64,000 bases of DNA. It comes from Chrysoporthe austroafricana. Taxonomy: Eukaryota > Ascomycota > Sordariomycetes > Diaporthales > Cryphonectriaceae. The stretch is from the NCBI GenBank assembly GCA_001051155.2, contig JYIP02000008.1, forward strand, positions 2,232,001 through 2,296,000, written 5' to 3'. Below, in pieces: positions 50,464-59,870 of the stretch. Position numbers and translations under genes: made by a program. Numbering within the stretch: position 1 is the stretch's first letter; every line of letters starts with the position of its first letter. Under the pieces are notes generated by a model. It saw only the letters and a list, made by a program, of their open reading frames with translations. It did no database searches and was not told the DNA's origin.

Positions 50464-52148
50464 CTTGGGCGAGTTGTGCTAGGGATAGCATCGCCAGCAA
50501 AGGCGGATCAAGGAGCAGAGCCTCCCTAACGACCTGGAAGGATGAGAGCTCTTACTTGGCGGTGGTGTCTTGATGTTCGACCGCACACCGCTGAAGGCAC
50601 AGACAGCCTCACAATCGACCCTGGTAAAATTCTCAAAGAAGTAGCGGATATATTTATACTATAGCTATGTCCTTTGCGTCCCCGCCCCATGGGTAGGCAA
50701 CCGGGATCCTGGTCGCATGGAAATAGGGTTCAACGTGGCGGAAGTAATACACTGCATGCAGTGCCTGCGGATCTCTACATAGTCAGGTACCAGGTCGCTT
50801 GGGTAAAGTCGATTGGACGGTGTTCCTGGCACGTACGCACACGTTCGTCCCAAGGGCACAGACCAGGGCTAACCGCGTGACCGGGCTACCGGGTAAAGAG
50901 AATATGCCAGGGCAAGGCGAGGTGCGGGGCTCAGCTAGAGAGACTGGGTCCCAGGCTGAAGACCGAGAAGAGGATTGATCCGGCGATCCGGACTGTTGGT
51001 CGGGCTCATGAGTTGCAAGCACTCGCCTGTTCTTCTCATCCCGCAGACGAAAGAAGATGCGGAAGATCTTCTCAGTTCCAAGGACCCCGTGCTATGATTA
51101 TATCGCGTGTGACATAAGAACCACAACTTTTGAGTGAGACGACGGGATTCATCTGATGTAAACAGAACCTGCGTGTGGCATACCTTGTTCAGAAACTGTC
51201 ACGAGGATGGCTTCGGAAATGAGGTGAGGTCGTAGAAGAGAGGTGGAGAGAAATCCGAGTCAAGAAATGTCGTTGCACTTAGCCGCGACGCGACTCTAGA
51301 TCCTTGTCCTTCTCCATTTCTCCGCAATATTGGTCTTGGCATCGTTCCTAGCTAGAATGCAAGTATGACCTGCGTCAGTCTGTGAGCAGCTCAGTGGCCT
51401 GTTGAAAGTCATCAGATATACAACTGTCGCTGCAAAATTCAGACCATCAATAAGGTTAGACCTGAGATATAGCACCTGAGTGATTAGCTTGTTCATGGGT
51501 TACCATAAGGAGATATTTTCAGTAGGGCACATTGTGTATTGACCGCAAGTTGTACGACTGAACACAAAAAAGGTTTTCTCAAGTCACGGAACGATAGGAA
51601 GTATGTTACTTTCGAGCCAGACGGTCGTCTCCTTCTCTATATATGCGGATGCATAAATGACTTAACCAGCATGTCTCGGGGAGTCTTCTCAAGCAGCAGC
51701 TAGCCCTGGTACGACGAGCAATATATTTCGCCAATAAGCAGATATATTGAGAGTATGGTATTTGCATGTGCTGTGAGACAGGGACAAGAATGCATAAGTA
51801 GGTTTTGGAAAGGAGAAATAAGAAGCATTCATAGCTTCTCGAGTCAAACGTAATCTCCCCAAGGAGATCCTTTAGCCAGCATACTTCCGCGTCCTCTTCG
51901 AACTATGGTGACACTCAAAGTAATATCGCAGAGCGGCCTTATGTCGATTAAAGCTTGCCTACCGCAGAACCCGGTATACAACTCAAACACTGCTTACTAT
52001 GCGGATTCACAAAAAAAAAAAAAAAAAATACATATTTATATTTCCACCGGTAAAACGCGTGAAATCCGGGAGCGGATACGCTAGACATCTTCAAAACTTC
52101 CTGGCCGTTCCCGTAATGCTTGTGGTCGATGTCGCATCATACTTTCAT
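50464..52148. other. 1.7 kb intergenic region
   Basis: GH115 promoter side on the left: a TATATTTATA stretch lies near 50650. A run of 18 A is at 52011-52028. No gene is seen on either strand. Confidence 0.5.
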
Positions 52149-54003
52149 TTAGTCCTTCTTGAGGAGAACAACATCTACCTCATCTCCACCAACCTCTATC
52201 GTCAGGTCGACTGCGTCACCTCCTTTCACTAACTTGCTCTCTACGAGTTTGCCGGACTCATACACACCATAAAGGCCAGATGAAAGGTTCTCTACCCGAA
52301 ACTCAACCCTGTACGAGGAGTCAGCAACTAATTCCAAGCAAATGATCACATCATAGGGGAATGAATTTGGGGGAAAACTTTCAGAATAGGGCATGGCGTG
52401 CGCACCTTTGTTTTCTTCCATCCCAAGTCCTCATCGTGGTTACAAGGGCACCGAGCTCTTCATTCCACTCGCCTCGGAGGGAGTCAACATTACTGGAGAG
52501 GTCGATGCCTTCAACCACAGGATAACTCGCGTGATGACCGTCCCGGGTCCAGGGCTGCTCCCACATCTTCTTCTGCCCGTCCCTCACATTCAACCGGCCG
52601 TAAGCGATGGCTGCATTCCCAGTATATGGATCCATACCAATCCAGTTACCGTCCTCGTCTTGAGTTGGGCCGTCCTTCCTCGGATAAAACAATCCTCCAT
52701 TCTCCCAAGACGGGTTGAGGTATGCGTCAGCATGTTTCAGCAGTCCTGCTACTACGTCGCTCTCTGCTGATGACGAAGCGGGAGCTACCTCTGAAGTCCA
52801 CTGCAGTGTGAATCCGAAGTCGATCGATGTCCCGAAGTCTCCCGTGGGCGATCGGATCTCCTTTTCAGTTATGCCTGTCTGGACCTTTGCAGACGCCTCC
52901 GCGAGGGCTTCAGGCGTGGTGGTCGGGCCACCCTGGTCCTCTCCACGCTCCTTTTGAGCATTTCGGATCTCCTTTGCCACAAATGAATTGTTCAGAGTGA
53001 CTCTTCCGTCAGGGTATCTCGTTAGATACCCTTTGACTAGTCTCAGAAATGTCTCATGGACGAATTCCGAGTTCCAAGAGTTCATGAATGCCGACGCCCA
53101 CGCATTCGCAACTATGCCGGGATTCATCACAATCACGTCCTGCTTGATCCTCCAGAAGTATACAAGTTCTTCATCACCCGTCGCGCTAGCGCGCATGAAC
53201 CCCCCGTTCTTCTCCTTCCATGCCTCTTTGTATTTCTCCAGCACACCACTCACAATGTCCGTCCCGTCCCGCACATCGTTGTAGCGCATAGCGATAAGAG
53301 GAAACTGGTTGCAGATGATGAATACACAATTCGGCTCACAGCACACACCTATCCATCCCATTCTCTCCATCTCGTCGAAGATGGCCTTCTGCAGCGAGCT
53401 GCGGTGGTACGGGAACTTCTCTGAGCCCATGCCGAAGCATATCGGATCCCAGTCGAAAGTCATTGCTCCCGGCTCCTCATACTTGTCCGAGTCGAACAGC
53501 ATCGCGTGAAAGCTGGCCATAAGCAGCAGATGGCCCGAGTACATTATGTTCTCCCTGCACACCGGGTCCGGCCAGGGCTTGCGCAGCTCGGTGATGTCCG
53601 GATCCACGAACTTGCCCGACTGGGACGTCATGTACCAGTATCCCCATACGTCTCGCCTCAGCATCTTATGGATCAGCTGTTCAAACAGCGTGCGGAAGGC
53701 TGAGCGCAGGGCAGGAAGACGGTGGTAGTGGGCGAGACCGGCGGCGTAGGCCATGTTTGCGATCTGGTATCGGTAGGCCTGGAAGTCTTCCTGCCCGGGG
53801 TCTGAGGAGCCCATGTGGTGCCATTCGCCATCCGGAAGACTTGCGAGGTTATGGAAGTGCCGGATATGACCAGCTTGGGCGCAGTCGAGCTTGGCGAAAT
53901 GCTGGAGGATATTGGACGGTAGTATGAGAGGAAGGGAGTGCGTGCCTCTCAGCGAGAGTGGGCTCTCCTCGCCGGTGATTGCAATCGATGCTTGTGTCGT
54001 CAT
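52149..54003 (-). CDS. linalool dehydratase/isomerase-family protein
   Basis: Protein of 585 residues with the (alpha/alpha)6-barrel linalool dehydratase/isomerase domain. Exons are 54003-52406 and 52308-52149 (intron 97 bases, GTGCGC...CAG, phase 2). Family marks: WHHMGSSDPGQEDFQAYRYQ, WGYWYMTSQ, WPDPVCRENIMYSGH, and CCEPNCVFIICNQF. From what is known of bacterial LinD, the active site uses a Met and a His four residues apart and two Cys nine residues apart; here M154/H158 and C222/C231 fit that spacing. The C-terminal exon adds about 53 residues of beta-strand-like sequence (VEFRVENLSSGLYG). There is no signal peptide, whereas the bacterial enzyme is periplasmic. Fungal homologues occur in terpenoid pathways or alone; no terpene synthase or P450 lies nearby, so the substrate is unknown. 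Start at 54003 (MTTQASIAIT); upstream in-frame codons look like leader. Confidence 0.82.
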
Positions 54004-54222
54004 GATGAATGTGCTGTAGCTCCCTCGACAGGTTCTTGTATAGGTAGAGTAGAAAAATTCGATGGTGAGAGTTGTGATTCTTTTATATGCCCCAACTACA
54101 AACCTTCTTGTTATTCGCAGTTTCAGCTCGGTGTTTTCGGGTTGGTAGCTCGGTATAGTTCGAAGCAAATCCAGAGCTTATGAGCAACGACATTTGGAGA
54201 AGTCCGATACATGCGGACTAAG

Positions 54223-54316
54223 TGTTACACGGACCCCTAGGGGTCAGCCGCGTCGGGCTCCTAGGGGGCATTGCGAGTTACGCGCCGTTAGGCATATACG
54301 TTCCCCGCCTAACGGC
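54223..54316. repeat. palindrome and hairpin of a probable mobile-element end
   Basis: Begins TGTTACACGG. A perfect 14-base palindrome GACCCCTAGGGGTC lies at 54232-54245 and a 10-base inverted repeat (54284-54293 with 54307-54316, loop 13) follows. It looks like an LTR or element terminus, but no matching second end is found. Confidence 0.5.
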
Positions 54317-54513
54317 ATAAGAAGGAAGCCAGCTGCATACAGAAGGGGGCTGTGTAATAGAGGCCTGAGGTAGCTATCCGGGGCTTCGTCGGTCTGTAAG
54401 TAGGGCGGGACGGAAGCGCCCTGCTCAAGGAAGAACCCGGTTCCTCAGGCACTCCTTTGACCCCCTTAGCAATTATCGTTGAATGAAGACCCTTCCAAGC
54501 CCTCACAAGAGCC

Positions 54514-54589
54514 TGAAACAGTGGATTTAGAGAGTCACGATAGTTTATTGCTGGTGGCTTATTTATTGTTGTCTGGGCTAAGTTCTTTC
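54514..54589 (-). repeat. 76-base direct repeat, copy A (LTR end fragment)
   Basis: Equal in length to 56943-57018 with no gaps and five differences, all transitions. Read on the minus strand it ends in CTGTTTCA, as an LTR 3' end would. The two copies flank gag and integrase remnants. Confidence 0.7.
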
Positions 54590-54849
54590 TATCCCCAGGG
54601 GAAATGGGAAAAATAGCTAAAGTATAGGATTCGGAAGCCAGCTCTCCGAACCCCGCTATGGCAACGGGGGAGTCTCATGAGCGACCCGCGAATAAGTCAT
54701 AACAACCTTCATCCTTCAACCCGAGAATAAGAAACCATCTCCTTCCAAGTCCTGTTCTGTAATAATAAAACTAGGAGCAGTCAGTCCATCTGTCGACTTC
54801 AAGACTAGCGGGTTATCCTCGAGGCCCATATTCTCTGTTATCGATTCAG

Positions 54850-55720
54850 TTATCTGCCTTAACAGATCACGGTCTTCCTCGTCGATATCATAACCTCACG
54901 ATACGTTGTCAGATACAGGGCGACGGTATGCCTTAAGATCAGAGACGTATATCTTCCTCACGGTCTCGGGTCCCTATACCGGTCGGACCCAGTATAATAC
55001 GTCAGAAGCTTTGCCCACGATGATCCCCGGTCCGGTCCATAATGGGTCGAATTTAGATATTAAATCTCCTTTCTTGTTCACCTTTCCCCATACCCATAGG
55101 ACCTGGTTCGTAAGCATAAATCGGAGTTTGGCACCCGAGACTTTACGGCAGAACTTCTCATCGCGTCGCAAGTAGTCGCCAAGAGGTTTACCGTTCCGAC
55201 GTTAAAACTCCACAACTTCTCTCATTACCGCAAACTGAATTATCGTATCCTGGACTTCTAGGAACCGCTCTAGAAATTTCGCTAACAGTGATAACCAGTT
55301 TTCTTTTAGTATTACGGTCGGTCTCCCTAACCCACTACTCAGAAGCCTCACTTCCGAGTCCTTATTTGAAGGTAGATCGCTTCACAATCTCTTTCTTATC
55401 AGCAGATTGGATTCCGCAAGCAATGGCGTATGCCTTTACGGCATCCAGGTAGTCTTCAGCCGACTCGCGTGGTCGGCCCGCAAAAGTAATAGCTTTATCT
55501 CTTATGACAAAGGACGACGAGTACGGCCAGGTTGTAAGGGAGTTGACTGTAGTAGTAGGGTTGACGTTGCGTTCAGGTGTAGTCCTGAGAGCAAAATTGT
55601 AATGTCAATTTCAGAAATGTTCTCTTCTTCAGGGGCGTTAACGCCTGATAGTGCAGCAGTGTTATTGGGAATCTGAGTGATAGGAAGATTCGTCGTAGAT
55701 GATAGCGAGGACAAATGAGG
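54850..55720 (-). mobile_element. internally deleted LTR retroelement (gag joined to integrase tail)
   Basis: Minus-strand remnant with several stops and frame changes. At about 55545-55410 the translation has the gag capsid pattern FAGRPRESAEDYLDAVKAYA followed by KRSTFK. Further along, at 55320-55150, ENWLSLLAKFLERFLE and GDYLRRDEKFCRKV continue gag. From about 55130 to 54900 the sequence turns into an integrase C-terminal tail (KFDPLWTGPGIIV, SDVLYWVRPV, RKIYVSDLKAYRRPV). Protease, reverse transcriptase, RNase H and the integrase core are missing, so the element cannot move by itself. Ty3/gypsy type is the likeliest assignment. Confidence 0.65.
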
Positions 55721-56651
55721 TTCAATAGAAAAGTCTGAAGACTCGTCAAATTGTTTGTCATTTATAGAAGAGAAGGTAGATTGGGTCCGTCTAGATATGT
55801 AATGGTAGGGTTTTGGGTATGATCGTTTGTCAGCAAGTGATAGTATGATTTTTCTCTCTCGGTTCTTATTGTTATTGTTCTGTCCAAGTTCAAACCACTT
55901 TCCCTTTTCCTGTAGGAATCAGTATTGACTTGTGACTTAGGGGTGAAGCTCTTTCCTCTCAGAGGGCAATTTTCAAGGGTAGGAGCAGAACTAGTCGCGT
56001 TATCGCTCGTTACCGCTATCGTGCCAAACGGGGAAGGAGAAAGCCGAATGTTTTCCGCCGCCGAAATGTCTCGAAAATAGGCACAAAATTTTCCCTCTAC
56101 CTCGCTCGGATAGTCTATCGCAGGATGAGGCCTACTGAGGCATGAATGGGCTAGATATTGATAATGCCAGTCGTCCAGAATGACCAGTCTGATAGTCGTC
56201 AATAACAGTTTCATATATCAGGCTGTCGGATAGTGAGCCGATCGGTAGGGTAGAGATGACAGGACTGGGCGGTCTTGGCCCAATTTTGGCCAGATCTCAG
56301 ATATCAGAGGCCTCGTCGGCAATGACAGCCAATATGACAAGACTGTATCTTCGATATCTTGAGGGAAGGTCTTCAGTCGATTTTGCTGCTCCACCCAGCA
56401 TGGACCCCAATGACAGTCCAATGATGCCAGTAGAGCACTCAGGCCCCCAAGGAGGTGGCACTTATGGGCAGAATTTCGACGATTCTCGCTCGGTTTTGCT
56501 GCTCATACTGTCATGTCCACTGATGATATCTAGGTGGTGTCTGGTCCCAATTCACGCCCAGCCAGCTGGTACCTCTTGGAGTTTGAGTCCCAATCCTGTG
56601 GGATGTCGAGTTTTGCACTCAATGTGTGTGTTTGTATTTTGGTCTTCGACG

Positions 56652-56854
56652 TCTGGCTGTGTATCTGTTCCCAGGCTCGTCGGATGGCAATCGTGGAGTC
56701 GTGAGGTTGGGTCGTTGAGTCAAGTCTTGTCGTAAAGGAGTCTTGTCGGGGTGTCGGGCTGGGTGTCTGTCCCCAGGCTCGCTCCAGCAGTCAAGGTCTT
56801 CAGGTCGTCTGGGTGTCGTAAGACGTCGGGCTGGGTGTCTGTTCCCAGGCTCGC
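56652..56854. repeat. three dispersed copies of a ~30-base repeat
   Basis: Copies at 56652-56679 (diverged), 56753-56782 and 56825-56854 share the core GGGTGTCTGTYCCCAGGCTCG. The last two differ at one base (a C/T transition). They sit in a GTC-rich stretch with further loose repetition. Confidence 0.8.
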
Positions 56855-56942
56855 CAGGGCAGTGTAGAGTCGTGAGGTCTTCGCAAGGGACAGTTAAGGT
56901 GGTAGAGGATAATGCTCGACGATTAACCTGCACGGATCACTA

Positions 56943-57018
56943 TGAAACAGTAGATTTAGAGAGTTACGGTAGTTTATTGCTGGTGGCTTATTTGTTATTG
57001 TCTGGGCTAAGTTCTTTC
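56943..57018 (-). repeat. 76-base direct repeat, copy B (LTR end fragment)
   Basis: Partner of 54514-54589. On the minus strand, sequence extending upstream to about 57049 begins TGATGCCGCGGGG, so a short LTR of roughly 107 bases starting TG and ending CA is possible. Confidence 0.65.
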
Positions 57019-57366
57019 ATAAGTCCTGTTGCACAGCCCCGCGGCATCAGATTACGAACCCGAGTTATGACGGAGTAGAATTGCATAACTTGAAGTTGTT
57101 TTTCTAGGCCACTTCAATTGATATTATTCGAGTGTGGATTTTGGAAGCCGATGGGAGCAACCTCTGTGAATCCCTAAGCTGACTAAAGTAGTCTCTGCTT
57201 CACGCGGACATGTATCAGGCCATGAATGTTCATCTTGAAAAAAATAGTATTGACACGAAGCACAACAAGTCTATGTACAAGCGAATCGAGTCACCCGTCC
57301 TCCAGCACGTCCGAGACCATACCCAACCCTACCACGCGCCACAGGCCTGACCCCCGCTTACCGACC

Positions 57367-58491
57367 TTAAGCAGATGCCGTGACGTAGACAGTCTTGGTC
57401 CGAGGCTTACAAGAAGATGCCGACGAGGCGAGCGCGGTGGTAGCGGGCGCAGCAGAGCTGGCGGCAGCGACGACAGTCGAGGTCGAGGCAGCAGAGCTGG
57501 GGGCGGCCGCAGAGGAAGATGAGGCGACAGCAGCGGCGCTCGAGGTTGCCGAGGAGGCAACGACGGAGCTGGTCGCCACAGCGACGGAGCTGGTCGACGC
57601 AGCGGCGGAGCTGGTCGCCGCAGCGGTGGTGCTGCTGCTCGATGCGGCGGCGGTGCTGCTAGCAACAGCGGAAGAAGCCGCGCTGGAGCCGGAGCTGGAG
57701 GAGCCCGAGAAGGTGGTGGTGATGTCACCGCTCTCGATGTAGACGCCGGAGAAGTACAGGTCCTCGGTGGTGTCTGAGACGCCGGTGACGGGCAGCTCCA
57801 GGACGCCGACGTGCCAGTCCTCGCCGTTGGAGCTGGCGGAGGCGGAGACGGGGGTGACGACGTTGGTGAGGTCGTCGCCGCCGGTGGAGTGCCACAGGCC
57901 GACGGTGCCGGCGGAGAAGTCGATCTCGTAGGCGAAGTTGTGCCAGACGCCGGCGTCCATGGTCACGTTCCACTGCTCGGCCGAGTTGGCCATCCACCGC
58001 AGGGTGGTGTCGCCGGTGCCGCTGGCGCCGGAGGAAAGGCCGTACTGCAGCTCGGTGAAGTGGGACTCGAAGAAGGCGATCTGGTGCTCGCGAGCGACCG
58101 AGGGGGCGTTGGTGTCCTCACGCATGAGCGAGAAGTGGTAGTACAGGGTGCCGGAGTCGATGGCGCTGGTGTCGCTGGCCTGGGGGATGAGCTCCGTCCG
58201 GCGCATGGTCTGGCCCTCCCAGTACGAGGTGGAGGTCAGGGTGATCTTGGCGCCCTTGGTGCTGGAGCTGTCGTCCGGGTTGGCGTAGCTCGCGTCGAAG
58301 GCGACGTAGTCGGTGGTGTTCCCGGTGCCGTAGATGTACCACTGGTACTCGCCGACCTGGTTCGACCACGACCAGTCCTCCAGGGTGGCCACAGTCAAGT
58401 CGTTGAAGCTGCCAGACCACTCCGTCGTGCCCGCCGCAGCGAGGCGGACAAGGTGCGCTGCGAGAGCGGCGAGGGCAGTCTGCTTGATCAT
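57367..58491 (-). CDS. secreted GH131 beta-glucanase
   Basis: Family GH131 enzyme, single exon, 374 residues, expected to cleave beta-1,3-, 1,4- or 1,6-glucans; the family is known almost only from fungi and oomycetes. A signal peptide (MIKQTALAALAAHLVRLAAAG) precedes the catalytic domain (about residues 22-262). Family marks are TMRRTELIPQ, LYYHFSLMREDTNAPS, REHQIAFFESHFTELQYG and WHNFAYEIDFSAGTVGLWHSTGG (split: WHNFAYEIDFSAGTVG, LWHSTGG). A Ser/Ala/Thr-rich tail of about 100 residues follows, likely O-glycosylated, ending CKPRTKTVYVTASA. No cellulose-binding module and no clear GPI site are present. An upstream in-frame ATG at 58518 would add nine residues and weaken the signal peptide, so 58491 is preferred. 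Confidence 0.9.
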   Translation of the reverse strand: MIKQTALAALAAHLVRLAAAGTTEWSGSFNDLTVATLEDWSWSNQVGEYQWYIYGTGNTTDYVAFDASYANPDDSSSTKGAKITLTSTSYWEGQTMRRTELIPQASDTSAIDSGTLYYHFSLMREDTNAPSVAREHQIAFFESHFTELQYGLSSGASGTGDTTLRWMANSAEQWNVTMDAGVWHNFAYEIDFSAGTVGLWHSTGGDDLTNVVTPVSASASSNGEDWHVGVLELPVTGVSDTTEDLYFSGVYIESGDITTTFSGSSSSGSSAASSAVASSTAAASSSSTTAAATSSAAASTSSVAVATSSVVASSATSSAAAVASSSSAAAPSSAASTSTVVAAASSAAPATTALASSASSCKPRTKTVYVTASA

Positions 58492-59870
58492 GTTGACGGC
58501 GGTGTTGGGGCTTCCCAAGGTTGTTCCTGCGCGACCACTGGTCTTCGGGTATAATAGTTTTGGGAGTTCGTGTCGAAAAGAATGGATGCTTCTGATGAGA
58601 TCCGTGTCGGGGCTTGTCAGCTAACCAGAGCCAAAAGAGTGAATGGGAATGAACGAAGCGAACGAAAAGAGTGATCGTCGACGAGGCAGAGACGCAAGGA
58701 ACGGAACACAGCACACGAAACAAGAGTGCGAGGGCTATTGGGGCTGTTCATGATATTTATCAGGGCCTCATCCCCCTCCAAACTCTCACCAACCCCTGGT
58801 CATGAGTGACACAAGGATGCAGGCAAAGTTAATTGCAGGAGCAACACTTGAAGTACTCCGCTAGCGAGGACGCCCGCCTCTCCGGCATGGCTTCATGCGA
58901 GGGCTCGCATACGTCCTGGTAATGCGGAACACGCCAAGCAAGGCCGTCTTCTCGGAAGCGCGCGAGAAGTGGCCTTGTCCGGATAAACGTCAGGGGAAAC
59001 AATCCAGGTTCACGATGCCGCCTAGGCGGAACGTCGTCTGAGCTTGATGATGAGCCCCTAACGACGGAGTGGGCCGCTGAAATTGCACCAATCGGGATAT
59101 TTCCAGCAGTTTATGCTTGGCGGCGAGGCCCCTGGACGCGCTGTGTTTCTGCTGCTGAGAAATCTAAGGACAGCCTGGGGAAGATCACGGCCAATGCCGT
59201 TGTTCGCGGTGTCCAAAGCCTCTTCTTTTGTTGAGATAGACATGAGGTTTGTAAGGATAGATTCAGTCTGCGTCAGCGAGCAGAAACCAGCCTTGTTCTA
59301 ATTCTGGGGTCCCACGGCATCGTCCAGGCCAGCCCGGAGCCGCGAGGATCCCGGAAATGATCAGGGCCAGCAGGACCGCAAGCGACGTTTCGAAACAATG
59401 AACAGGGTCGCCGAAAATGGTGCGCCTCTCCTGCCCTCCTCCTGGCGCGTAGATCCTGACACCCTGTTTGTCTGTGGGGTTTCTTGTTCTGACAGGCTTG
59501 TTTGCTGTTGGCTACCGTGCTGATGGAAGCTCGGTCGATCCGCTGCCACGATCCGGTCGGCGCCCGTACAGAGCCTCAAGTCGAGGCCCAACGACACTGC
59601 TCAGGGATGGTCGAGCGCGTCAAGTTCTACGCGCAGACCTTCCAGAACCTTTACACTGTATCTATACGGCTTTGTAATGATAGGAATATAGCAAAAGCTC
59701 TGAAGGGATAGCATAAAAATGGGACTGGTCTTCTATTGCGCAGATAGCCCTATGCGTTTATGGCTGCCAGTATGCGGCCGAACTATTATGTACAAGTAGC
59801 ATCGTATATCCGTAGTCGATGTCCAGTTGAGGGCGAATCGCCACTTCTTCTCCAATCTCGATGATTGCCC
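58492..59870. other. 1.4 kb intergenic region
   Basis: GH131 upstream region and 3' flank of the PXB-DUF3818 gene. No gene or repeat is evident. Confidence 0.5.

Larger units (their letters stand above)
54004..57366. other. 3.4 kb repeat-rich island without intact genes
   Basis: Composed of retroelement remnants, the 76-base repeats, the 30-base repeats at 56652-56854 and unassigned AT-rich sequence. Short open frames on the minus strand at 55762-56214 and 56218-56421 may be further gag or element debris but carry no clear motif. Confidence 0.6.

Noticed and set aside
54223..54520. 298-base solo LTR starting TGTTACAC and ending TGAAACA
   Set aside because: The apparent TG...CA ends overlap the 76-base repeat, and the second copy of that repeat shows no matching sequence upstream, so the boundaries are not supported.
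57811..58554. 247-codon plus-strand open frame opposite GH131
   Set aside because: Gly/Ala/Val-rich translation mirrors the GC-rich codons of GH131.
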